The notes beneath the pieces were generated by a model. That model did not search any database, was not told the DNA's origin, and worked only from the letters and a program-made list of their open reading frames with translations. A stretch of 6,359 nt of DNA from an uncultured Eubacteriales bacterium (GTDB lineage Bacteria > Bacillota > Clostridia > Oscillospirales > Oscillospiraceae), in assembly GCA_900551495.1 (NCBI GenBank), contig URWG01000102.1, positions 1 through 6,359 on the forward strand, in the 5' to 3' direction. Positions 1 through 6,302 of this stretch are shown piece by piece. The position numbers and the translations under genes were made by a program. Positions within the stretch are counted from its first letter, which is position 1, and each line of letters starts with the position of its first letter.

Positions 1-764
1 CCGCCGTTTTGTGCGTCATCTTTGCCGGCTGCGGCTCGAGCGGCGTAACGACCGACGGCTCGACCTCCATGGAAAAGGTCATCGGCGCGCTGGGCGAGGC
101 GTTTGAGAGCGACACGGGCGTTGCCGTTTCCTACAACCCTACCGGCTCCGGCAGCGGCATCAAGGCAGTCCTCGCGGGCAACTGCGACATCGGACTTTCC
201 AGCCGCAACCTGAAGGACGAGGAAAAGTCCGAGGGCTTGGAGCAGACCGTTCTCGCGCTTGACGGCATCGCCGTCATCGTCAACCCCGCAAACCCCGTAG
301 AGGACCTTGACAAGGACACCATTGCGAAGATCTACACCGGCGAGATCACCAACTGGAAGGACGTCGGCGGCAACGACGCACAGATCGTCCTGATCGGTCG
401 TGAGGCGGGCAGCGGCACGCGCGACGGCTTCGAATCCATCACCGACACCGAGGGCAACTGCAAGTACCGTCAGGAGCTGACCTCCACGGGCGACGTCATC
501 ACCACCGTCTCCGGCAACCCCGACGCGATCGGTTATGCCTCCCTCGCGGCGGTCAAGGACAACGTGAAGGCGCTGAAGGTCGGCGGAGTGACCCCCACCG
601 AGGAGACCGTTAAGGACGGCAGCTACATCATCCAGCGTCCGTTCGTCCTCGTGACGAAGCAGGGTGTGACCCTTTCGGACAACGCACAGAAGTTCTTTGA
701 CTACATCACCTCCGCCGATGCCTCCGCGGTCATCTCCGCAGCCGGCGCTGTGCCCGTAAAGTAA
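1..764 (+). CDS. pstS: PstS, phosphate ABC transporter substrate-binding lipoprotein (5' partial)
   Basis: Extracytoplasmic phosphate-binding protein that delivers inorganic phosphate to the PstC/PstA channel. The frame is open to the left window edge. The visible part begins in the tail of a signal peptide, followed by a lipobox-like Phe-Ala-Gly-Cys at 21-32, so Cys (30-32) is the probable lipid-anchored first residue of the mature protein. The TTG at 9-11 is inside the signal peptide and is not the true start, which lies upstream of the window. Phosphate-loop motifs typical of PstS are present: DGSTSME soon after the Cys, PTGSGSGI at about 138-161, and REAGSGTRDGF at about 400-432. The stretch IYTGEITNWKDVGG is also a family hallmark. 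About 244 residues follow the Cys, which fits the shorter clostridial PstS proteins. It ends with TAA 7 nt before pstC, so it is the first gene of the operon seen here. Family assignment is very secure; only the N-terminus is missing. Confidence 0.96.
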   Translation, partial: AVLCVIFAGCGSSGVTTDGSTSMEKVIGALGEAFESDTGVAVSYNPTGSGSGIKAVLAGNCDIGLSSRNLKDEEKSEGLEQTVLALDGIAVIVNPANPVEDLDKDTIAKIYTGEITNWKDVGGNDAQIVLIGREAGSGTRDGFESITDTEGNCKYRQELTSTGDVITTVSGNPDAIGYASLAAVKDNVKALKVGGVTPTEETVKDGSYIIQRPFVLVTKQGVTLSDNAQKFFDYITSADASAVISAAGAVPVK

Positions 765-771
765 ACGAGCC

Positions 772-1638
772 ATGAAGAGAAAGCGGCGCATCGAGGCGCT
801 GATCCACGGCGGCTTCCTGCTGCTCGGACTGATTACGGTGGGCTTTGTCCTGCTCATCACGGTTTACCTCGTGATCGCCGGTCTGCCTGCGCTGCGCCGC
901 ATCGGACTGACGGACTTCCTGTTCGGAACGAAGTGGGAATCCACGGCGGCGCAGCCCTCGTTCGGAATTCTGCCGTTCCTGCTGACCTCGGTCTACGGAA
1001 CGGCGGGCGCGATCGCGCTCGGCGTTCCCGTCGGCTTTCTGACCGCCGTTTACCTTTCCAAGGTCGCCCATCCGAAGGTGCGGGCGCTGATGCAGTCGGC
1101 AACGAGCCTGCTTGCGGGGATTCCGTCGGTGGTCTACGGTCTGGTCGGTATGCTCGTGCTGGTGCCTGCCATTCGCAAGGTTTTCAACGTCCCCGACGGG
1201 GCGAGCCTGCTGGCAGCGATCATCGTCTTATCCGTCATGATTCTCCCTTCGATCGTCAAGGTTTCCATGAGCGCGCTTGACGCCGTGCCGCAGGAGTACG
1301 AGGATGCGTCGCTTGCCCTCGGCGCGACGCCGATCGAAACCTGCTTCCGCGTGACCGTCCCGGCTGCCAAAAGCGGCATCGCGGCGGCGGTCGTGCTGGG
1401 CGTCGGGCGTGCCATCGGCGAGGCAATGGCGGTCATGATGGTCTCCGGCAATGTGCCGAATATGCCGTCACTGTTCCAGAGCGTGCGCTTTTTGACCACC
1501 GCCGTGGCAAGCGAGATGTCCTATTCGTCGGGCTTGCAGCAGCAGGCGCTGTTCTCGATCGCCTTGGTGCTGTTCCTGTTCATCATGCTCATCAACGCAA
1601 CGCTGAATTTCTTCCTCAAGCGGGAAAGGAGGGGCTGA
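772..1638 (+). CDS. pstC: PstC, phosphate ABC transporter permease subunit
   Basis: Integral membrane subunit which, with PstA, forms the phosphate channel. The 288-residue length is normal for the family. A positively charged N-terminus (MKRKRR) precedes a first hydrophobic span at about residues 12-36. About five more spans follow, including the conserved region GIPSVVYGLVGM, which has a close counterpart in PstA ([12 protein letters not shown]). The cytoplasmic EAA loop that docks on the ATPase is at about residues 176-200 (DASLALGATP, then FRVTVP). It is followed by GVGRAIGEAMAV, a typical PstC signature. The protein ends in a basic tail (KRERRG). The ATG at 772 is the only sensible start, 7 nt after the pstS stop, but no clear Shine-Dalgarno precedes it. 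Translation may therefore depend on ribosomes finishing pstS. PstC rather than PstA is chosen because of the large polar loop after span 1, the GRAIGEAMAV motif and the gene order. Confidence 0.96.
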   Translation: MKRKRRIEALIHGGFLLLGLITVGFVLLITVYLVIAGLPALRRIGLTDFLFGTKWESTAAQPSFGILPFLLTSVYGTAGAIALGVPVGFLTAVYLSKVAHPKVRALMQSATSLLAGIPSVVYGLVGMLVLVPAIRKVFNVPDGASLLAAIIVLSVMILPSIVKVSMSALDAVPQEYEDASLALGATPIETCFRVTVPAAKSGIAAAVVLGVGRAIGEAMAVMMVSGNVPNMPSLFQSVRFLTTAVASEMSYSSGLQQQALFSIALVLFLFIMLINATLNFFLKRERRG

Positions 1639-1639
1639 A

Positions 1640-2497
1640 ATGCAAGCCATCAGCAAACGCCGCCGCATCCGCATCGCCGTCTTGCGCGGACTGATGATCG
1701 CGGCGACCGCCCTCTCCGCCGCGCTGGTCATTTTTCTGATCGTCTATGTGCTGGGCAAGGGGGTGCCTGAGCTTTCGTGGGAGCTTCTGAGCACAACGCC
1801 GAGCTATCTGTCCGATCGGATCGGTATTCTGCCGGACATTCTGAACACGCTGTATATCCTGCTGGCAAGCCTGCTGATCGTCCTGCCGCTCGGCGTGGGC
1901 GCGGCGATCTATCTGACCGAGTACGCCCGCAACAAGCGCCTTGTCGGGATGATCGAATATGCCGCCGAAACGCTCTCGGGTATCCCGTCGATCATCTACG
2001 GCTTGGTCGGTATGCTGTTTTTCTGCCGGTTCCTCGGTATGAAAACCTCACTGCTTGCCGGTGCGCTGACGCTGGTCATTATGAACCTGCCGACCGTTCT
2101 CCGCACGACGCAGGAGAGCCTCAAGACCGTACCGCAGTCCTACCGCGACGGCGCGTTCGGGCTGGGCGCGGGACGGTGGCGCGTGATCCGAACGGTCGTG
2201 CTGCCGGGCTGTGTGGACGGCGTGGTGACCGGCTGTATCCTCTCGGCGGGTCGAATTTTGGGCGAATCCGCGGCGCTGCTGTTCACGGCAGGCTTTGCCC
2301 ACACGCTCAACGGACTGCTTGAGGGGCTGGTTTCCCCGGGCGCGACGCTGACCGTGGCGCTTTACGTATACGCCAAGGAGCAGGGCGAATTCGGTGTCGC
2401 CTTCGCGATCGCGGCAATTTTGATGCTGCTGACGATGCTCATTGACCTTGCCGCGGCGCTGGCGAAGAAATTTTTCGAAAAGAGGCGAGCGCATTGA
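1640..2497 (+). CDS. pstA: PstA, phosphate ABC transporter permease subunit
   Basis: Second membrane subunit of the phosphate channel, 285 residues, the usual size. A basic N-terminus (residues 1-16, rich in Arg/Lys) leads into a hydrophobic span at about 17-38, followed by about five more. The conserved [15 protein letters not shown] segment and the EAA coupling loop ([16 protein letters not shown], then VVLPG) are present. So is [15 protein letters not shown], which is characteristic of PstA and distinguishes it from PstC. The C-terminus is strongly basic ([10 protein letters not shown]). It starts 1 nt after the pstC stop. A near-perfect ribosome binding site, AAAGGAGGGG at 1625-1634 inside the end of pstC, sits 5 nt before the ATG. 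Its TGA stop (2495-2497) overlaps the proposed TTG start of pstB by 4 nt, indicating coupled translation of permease and ATPase. Confidence 0.96.
   Translation: MQAISKRRRIRIAVLRGLMIAATALSAALVIFLIVYVLGKGVPELSWELLSTTPSYLSDRIGILPDILNTLYILLASLLIVLPLGVGAAIYLTEYARNKRLVGMIEYAAETLSGIPSIIYGLVGMLFFCRFLGMKTSLLAGALTLVIMNLPTVLRTTQESLKTVPQSYRDGAFGLGAGRWRVIRTVVLPGCVDGVVTGCILSAGRILGESAALLFTAGFAHTLNGLLEGLVSPGATLTVALYVYAKEQGEFGVAFAIAAILMLLTMLIDLAAALAKKFFEKRRAH
2481..2496 (+). promoter_or_regulatory. Ribosome binding site and TTG start of pstB
   Basis: AGAGG at 2481-2485 lies 8 nt before the TTG at 2494-2496, inside the last codons of pstA. The TTG shares two bases with the pstA TGA (sequence TTGA). This spacing favours TTG over the ATG at 2506, which has no site at a normal distance. 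Confidence 0.6.
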
Positions 2498-3249
2498 GCT
2501 CAATCATGACAACCCGCGGGCTGTGTCTCCGGTACGGTGCGACACAGGCGCTGAAAAATATCGATATTGACATCCCGGAACGACGCATTACCGCGCTCAT
2601 CGGTCCGTCGGGCTGCGGCAAGTCCACCTTCCTCAAGACGCTCAACCGCATGAACGACCTGATCCCGAGCGTGACGATCAGCGGCGAGGTGACCTATGAG
2701 GGGCAGAACATCTACGCCCCGAATGTGGACGTCAACGAGCTGCGCAAGAATGTCGGCATGGTGTTTCAGAAGCCGACGCCCTTCCCGATGAGCATTTATG
2801 ACAACATCGCTTACGGTCCGCGGACGCATGGGATCCGCAACCGTGCGATGCTGGACGAGATCGTGGAGCGTTCCCTCCGTGCGGCAGCCATTTGGGACGA
2901 GGTAAGCGACCGCCTGAAAAAGAACGCGCTCGGTCTTTCCGGCGGACAGCAGCAGCGGCTTTGTATCGCCCGCGCACTTGCCGTCGAGCCGAAGGTCCTG
3001 CTGATGGACGAGCCGACCAGCGCACTTGACCCGATTTCCACGTCGAAAATTGAGGAGCTGGCGTTGCAACTGAAAGAAAAATATACTATGATTATCGTGA
3101 CACACAATATGCAGCAGGCGGTCCGAATTTCCGACAACACGGCGTTTTTCCTTCTCGGCGAACTGGTCGAGGCGGACACGACGGAGAAAATTTTCTCCCG
3201 GCCGTGCGACAAACGCACCGAGGACTATATCACAGGAAGGTTTGGTTGA
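2494..3249 (+). CDS. pstB: PstB, phosphate ABC transporter ATP-binding protein
   Basis: Cytoplasmic ATPase that powers phosphate import through PstC/PstA. All ABC motifs are intact: Walker [10 protein letters not shown] at residues 37-45, a Q-loop in [15 protein letters not shown] (the PFPMS part is typical of PstB), signature LSGGQQQR from residue 148, Walker B VLLMDEP at 168-174 with catalytic Glu173, and switch His204 in VTHNMQQA. The length of 251 residues is normal. The proposed start is TTG at 2494, overlapping the pstA stop (TTGA), because AGAGG at 2481-2485 is 8 nt upstream. An ATG at 2506 would give a protein four residues shorter but leaves the ribosome site about 20 nt away. Codons at 3064-3111 are markedly AT-rich compared with the rest of the gene although synonymous GC-rich codons exist; see the internal promoter candidate. 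Function is certain; the start is moderately certain. Confidence 0.96.
   Translation: MSSIMTTRGLCLRYGATQALKNIDIDIPERRITALIGPSGCGKSTFLKTLNRMNDLIPSVTISGEVTYEGQNIYAPNVDVNELRKNVGMVFQKPTPFPMSIYDNIAYGPRTHGIRNRAMLDEIVERSLRAAAIWDEVSDRLKKNALGLSGGQQQRLCIARALAVEPKVLLMDEPTSALDPISTSKIEELALQLKEKYTMIIVTHNMQQAVRISDNTAFFLLGELVEADTTEKIFSRPCDKRTEDYITGRFG
3064..3092 (+). promoter_or_regulatory. Candidate internal promoter in pstB upstream of phoU-phoB-phoR
   Basis: TTGCAA at 3064-3069 (4 of 6 matches to the -35 consensus) is followed after exactly 17 nt by TATGAT at 3087-3092 (5 of 6 matches to the -10 consensus). The pair lies in a run of AT-rich codons that stands out from the GC-rich gene and could have been encoded with GC-rich synonyms. 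Transcription would begin near 3099, about 150 nt before phoU, and would supply phoU and the two-component genes independently of the main promoter. This is pattern evidence only. The AT-rich codons could be chance or serve local translation. Confidence 0.3.
3234..3240 (+). promoter_or_regulatory. Ribosome binding site deciding the phoU start
   Basis: AGGAAGG at 3234-3240, within the end of pstB, is 10 nt before the ATG at 3251 and only 1 nt before an in-frame TTG at 3242. The spacing therefore selects the ATG, which also matches the usual N-terminus of PhoU proteins. Confidence 0.7.
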
Positions 3250-3250
3250 T

Positions 3251-3913
3251 ATGCGCAGCAGATTTGACGAGCAGCTTGAGACGCTGCACAGTGAAATGAT
3301 CCAAATGGGCTCGCTGTGCGAATATGCCATTGCCAGCGCGATCGAGGCGCTGAGTACGGGAGATGCTGCGCCGGCGAAAAAGGTCCCGCCCGTTGCAGCC
3401 GAGATCGACCGCAAGGAGCGGGATATTGAAACGCTTTGCCTGAAGCTTCTGCTGCGGCAGCAGCCGGTTGCGCGTGATCTGCGGCAAATCTCCGCCGCGC
3501 TGAAGATGATTACCGATATGGAGCGTATCGGCGATCAGGCGGAGGACATCGCAGACATCGTTGCCTCGCTGGACGGACGGACCGCGCTCGAGACCGTCTC
3601 CATCCGCGATATGGCGCGGGAGGCGACGGCGATGGTGACCGACAGCGTGGATTCCTTCGTCCGACAGGACGTGGCGCTGGCGCAATCGGTGATCGACCAC
3701 GACGATATTGTCGATCGCTGCTTCGACGCGACCAAGGAGCGTCTGATCCGACGCATTACCGAGCACCCCGACGAGGGAGAGTTTGCGCTGGATCTTTTGA
3801 TGATTACGAAATATTTTGAGCGCATCGGAGATCACGCGGTCAACATTGCCGAATGGGTTATTTTTTCCGTGACCGGCGTTCATCAATCGGAGCAAACGGA
3901 GGTGCAGCCATGA
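3251..3913 (+). CDS. phoU: PhoU, phosphate signalling regulator
   Basis: Peripheral cytoplasmic protein of the PhoU family, an all-helical duplicated domain. It restrains Pst transport and passes the transporter state to the PhoR kinase, giving Pho shut-off when phosphate is plentiful. The 220-residue length is typical. Both family metal-binding repeats are visible: MERIGDQAEDIAD with Glu91 and Asp95, and FERIGDHAVNIAEWV with Glu190 and Asp194. The conserved LLLRQQPVARDLRQI lies between helices in the first half. The start chosen is ATG at 3251 (MRSRFDEQLE), which matches where PhoU proteins normally begin and has AGGAAGG at 3234-3240 upstream. The in-frame TTG at 3242 is too close to that site. 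It begins 1 nt after pstB and overlaps the next gene by 4 nt. Two adjacent prolines (residues 46-47) in what should be a helix are unusual. Confidence 0.96.
   Translation: MRSRFDEQLETLHSEMIQMGSLCEYAIASAIEALSTGDAAPAKKVPPVAAEIDRKERDIETLCLKLLLRQQPVARDLRQISAALKMITDMERIGDQAEDIADIVASLDGRTALETVSIRDMAREATAMVTDSVDSFVRQDVALAQSVIDHDDIVDRCFDATKERLIRRITEHPDEGEFALDLLMITKYFERIGDHAVNIAEWVIFSVTGVHQSEQTEVQP
3898..3904 (+). promoter_or_regulatory. Ribosome binding site deciding the phoB start
   Basis: GGAGGTG at 3898-3904 is 5 nt before the ATG at 3910 that overlaps the phoU stop. It is a strong match to the 16S rRNA tail and rules in this start over the upstream in-frame GTG at 3853. Confidence 0.8.
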
Positions 3914-4587
3914 TCTGGTGCGTAGAGGACGACATCGGTATCCGCGACATTGAGGTCTATGCGCTCAATTCGACCGGCTTGGAGGCAAAGGGGTTTGAGG
4001 ACGGCGCCGCCTGCTGGGAGGCGCTGCGCCGGGAGCCGAAGCCGGAGCTGATTTTGCTGGATGTCATGCTGCCCGGGATGGACGGCGTGGAGCTGCTTCG
4101 CCGCCTGAAGGGGACGGCGGAGCTTTGCGATATTCCCGTCATTATGGCGACGGCAAAGGGCGCGGAGTTCGATAAGGTTCACTCGCTCGACCTCGGCGCG
4201 GACGATTATCTTGTCAAGCCCTTCGGCATGATGGAGATGGTCTCACGCGTCAGGGCGGTGCTGCGCCGCTGCAAGCCCAAGACCGTCAGCCGCCTTTTGG
4301 CGGTGCGCGGACTGACCGTCAATCTCGACGAGCGGACGGTGACCGTGGACGGCGAGCGCGTGACGCTGACGTATAAGGAATTTGAGCTGCTGCGGCTGTT
4401 TTTGTCGCATCCGGGCATGGTTTTTTCCCGCGACCGCCTGTACAGCGAGGTCTGGGGCGATGATTACATCGGCGAGAGCCGCACGGTCGATATGCACATC
4501 CGTACCCTCCGCGCCAAGCTGGGCGCTTACGGCGAGATGATCGAGACGGTGCGGCAGGTCGGCTATCGTTTGGAGGCGACGAAATGA
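3910..4587 (+). CDS. phoB: PhoB/PhoP-type response regulator, OmpR family
   Basis: DNA-binding response regulator, probably activated by the adjacent kinase and controlling phosphate-starvation genes, including this operon. It has 225 residues. The receiver domain (about 1-118) has the acidic pocket Glu6-Asp7-Asp8, phospho-acceptor Asp51 in LLDVMLPGMDG, Thr81 and the Lys103-Pro104 pair. A winged-helix output domain of the OmpR/PhoB type (about 127-222) contains LTYKEFELL, the SRDRLYSEVWG segment and RTVDMHIRTLRAKLG from residue 191, the recognition helix region. It ends with the usual VGYRLE. The ATG at 3910 overlaps the phoU stop (ATGA) and has GGAGGTG at 3898-3904, 5 nt upstream. An upstream in-frame GTG at 3853 would add 19 residues that no family member needs. 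The name rests on domain type plus position beside pst-phoU; in Firmicutes the equivalent is often called phoP. Confidence 0.92.
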   Translation: MIWCVEDDIGIRDIEVYALNSTGLEAKGFEDGAACWEALRREPKPELILLDVMLPGMDGVELLRRLKGTAELCDIPVIMATAKGAEFDKVHSLDLGADDYLVKPFGMMEMVSRVRAVLRRCKPKTVSRLLAVRGLTVNLDERTVTVDGERVTLTYKEFELLRLFLSHPGMVFSRDRLYSEVWGDDYIGESRTVDMHIRTLRAKLGAYGEMIETVRQVGYRLEATK

Positions 4588-6212
4588 CAAGAAAAATTCT
4601 GCGTGCGATCCTGCTTGCCGTCACGCTGGTGCTCGTGGCAAGCTTTGCCGTCTCGACGCTGGTGCTTTACAGCTACTTCGGCAAAGTGCAGACCGAGCAG
4701 CTTCGCGGGGAGCTTTCCCTCGCGGCGGCAGGTACGGAGAAGTACGGCTTGGCATATTTGAATGAACTGAAGGAGGACAGCTTCCGCCTGACATGGGTCG
4801 GCGCGGACGGCAGGGTGCTCTTTGACTCCGTTGCCGACGCAGCAGCCATGGAAAACCATCTGCAGCGCGAGGAGATTCGGCAGGCGCTGGAAACCGGCAG
4901 CGGCAGCAGCGTCCGAACCTCCGACACGCTGACGGAAAAGACACTTTATGAGGCAAAACGGCTCGACGACGGCACGGTGCTGCGTATTTCGGTCAGCAGC
5001 GCTTCGGCGGCAGCGCTCGGCTTGGGCATGGTGCAGCCGATGCTGTTCATTTTCTTTGCTGCGCTGGCGCTGTCGGTCGTGCTTGCCACGGCGATGGCGA
5101 AGAAGATCACCGACCCGCTCAACCGCCTTGACTTGGAGCACCCGCTGGAAAACAACGCCTATGAGGAGCTGGCACCGCTGCTGCGCCGTATCTATCAGCA
5201 GCACCGCCAGATCACCGGACAGCTCGATGCGCTGCGGAGAAAAACGGACGAATTTCAGCAGATTACCGACAATCTGCGCGAGGGACTGGTGCTGCTGGAC
5301 GGCGACCGCCGTATCCTGAGCATCAATCCCGCCGCCCGCACCCTGTTCGGCGCGGATACGACGTGCGTCGGCGAGAATTTCCTGACCGTCGAGCGCCGCC
5401 ACGACATCAGCGCCGCCATCGATGCCGCCCTGAGCAGCGGTCACAGCGAGCTGCGGACGGAGCGCGGCGGTCGGGAGTATCAGCTTGACATCAGCCGTAT
5501 CGAATCCGACGGGAAGCTGCTCGGCGCGGTGCTGCTGACCTTCGACGTGACAGAGCAGGCGGGCGCCAACGTCTCCCACGAGCTGAAAACGCCGCTGCAA
5601 TCCATCATCGGCAGCGCCGAGCTGATCGAAAACGGCATGGTCAAGCCGGAGGATCTGCCCCGCTTCGTCGGGCACATCCGCAGCGAGGCGGCACGGCTGG
5701 TCGCGCTGATCGAGGACATCATCCGTCTGTCGCAGTTAGACGAGGGCGAGCCGATGCCGACAGAGCCTGTGTCGCTCTATACGCTGACGCAGGACGTGCT
5801 GCTCGCTCTGCGGGATGCGGCGGCGGCAAAGGATGTAAAATTAAGCGTCAGCGGAGACGACGGAATGATGAACGGTGTGCGGCGGCTGCTGTACGAGATC
5901 ATTTATAACCTCTGCGACAATGCCATTCGCTATAACGTGGACGGCGGCAGTGTCGAGGTGCAGATTGCCGACGCGCCCGAGCAGGTCACGCTGACCGTGG
6001 CGGACACGGGGATCGGTATCCCGCCGGAGCATCAGGCGCGGGTCTTTGAGCGCTTCTACCGCGTGGATAAGAGCCACTCCCGAAAATCCGGCGGAACGGG
6101 CTTGGGACTGTCGATCGTCAAGCACGCGGTCCGTCTCCACCACGGCAAGATCGACCTGCAAAGCAACGTCGATCAGGGCACGCGCATCACCGTCACGCTC
6201 CCCAAGGGTTAA
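4584..6212 (+). CDS. phoR: PhoR-type phosphate sensor histidine kinase
   Basis: Membrane histidine kinase expected to phosphorylate and dephosphorylate the adjacent PhoB-type regulator. It has 542 residues. Transmembrane span 1 is at about 8-31. An extracytoplasmic domain of about 115 residues follows, containing DGRVLFDS and related sensor-domain features. Span 2 is at about 149-171, followed by a short juxtamembrane linker (KKITDPLNRLDLE) rather than a full clear HAMP domain. A cytoplasmic PAS-like domain covers about 224-322. The dimerisation/phosphotransfer H-box is NVSHELKTPL with His332. The catalytic domain has its N-box with Asn442 and Asn446 (NLCDNAIRYN), G1 DTGIGI at 474-479, F-box RVFERFYRVD and G2 GGTGLGL at 503-509, so it should be active. 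Only three residues (325-327) separate the PAS-terminal DVTE from ANVSH, where relatives usually carry about 11-14, so the signalling helix looks shortened. Its ATG overlaps the phoB stop (ATGA), and GGAGG at 4572-4576 is 7 nt upstream. Confidence 0.93.
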   Translation: MTRKILRAILLAVTLVLVASFAVSTLVLYSYFGKVQTEQLRGELSLAAAGTEKYGLAYLNELKEDSFRLTWVGADGRVLFDSVADAAAMENHLQREEIRQALETGSGSSVRTSDTLTEKTLYEAKRLDDGTVLRISVSSASAAALGLGMVQPMLFIFFAALALSVVLATAMAKKITDPLNRLDLEHPLENNAYEELAPLLRRIYQQHRQITGQLDALRRKTDEFQQITDNLREGLVLLDGDRRILSINPAARTLFGADTTCVGENFLTVERRHDISAAIDAALSSGHSELRTERGGREYQLDISRIESDGKLLGAVLLTFDVTEQAGANVSHELKTPLQSIIGSAELIENGMVKPEDLPRFVGHIRSEAARLVALIEDIIRLSQLDEGEPMPTEPVSLYTLTQDVLLALRDAAAAKDVKLSVSGDDGMMNGVRRLLYEIIYNLCDNAIRYNVDGGSVEVQIADAPEQVTLTVADTGIGIPPEHQARVFERFYRVDKSHSRKSGGTGLGLSIVKHAVRLHHGKIDLQSNVDQGTRITVTLPKG

Positions 6213-6266
6213 TGTACGCCATCCATCGGGTGCTGCACTTCAAACGATAACTCATCAAATAAATTT

Positions 6267-6300
6267 ACGCCTCTCCGTTTCGGAGAGGCGTTTGAGCTTG
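6267..6300 (+). terminator. Intrinsic terminator after phoR
   Basis: A perfect 10-bp inverted repeat, CGCCTCTCCG at 6268-6277 and CGGAGAGGCG at 6281-6290, encloses a TTT loop; an A-T pair at 6267/6291 extends it. It lies 55 nt after the phoR stop. The downstream T run is weak (TTT then GAGCTTGT). On the opposite strand the stem is followed by an AT-rich run (6251-6267), so it may also stop transcription coming from the right. It marks the end of the operon. Confidence 0.75.
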
Positions 6301-6302
6301 TC

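Noticed and set aside
1777..2322. 181-codon + strand frame inside pstA in another phase
   Set aside because: The sequence is Arg/Ala/Asp-rich without membrane or domain character, whereas the pstA frame carries the conserved permease motifs throughout.
3064..3087. Alternative promoter reading TTGCAA with TATACT at 3082-3087
   Set aside because: The spacing would be only 12 nt, too short for a sigma-70 promoter; the TATGAT at 3087-3092 with 17-nt spacing is the better reading.
3242..3250. TTG start for PhoU three codons earlier
   Set aside because: The ribosome site AGGAAGG ends 1 nt before it, too close for initiation, and PhoU proteins normally begin at the MRSRFDEQ position.
2500..3414. 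304-codon open frame on the - strand opposite pstB and the start of phoU
   Set aside because: It spans two genes with intact conserved motifs on the + strand and has no domain signal; it is a GC-rich shadow frame.
3230..3895. 221-codon open frame on the - strand opposite phoU
   Set aside because: Complementary frame of a clear PhoU gene; no motif and no ribosome site that would support it.
3853..3909. Upstream GTG start that would lengthen the response regulator by 19 residues
   Set aside because: The added residues overlap phoU heavily and are not part of a receiver domain. The ATG at 3910 has GGAGGTG at the right distance and overlaps the phoU stop as ATGA.
4563..5675. Long 370-codon open frame on the - strand opposite phoR
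   Set aside because: It lies antisense to a highly conserved histidine kinase, has a biased Gln/Arg/Ala/His-rich composition typical of complementary frames in GC-rich DNA, and shows no recognisable domain.
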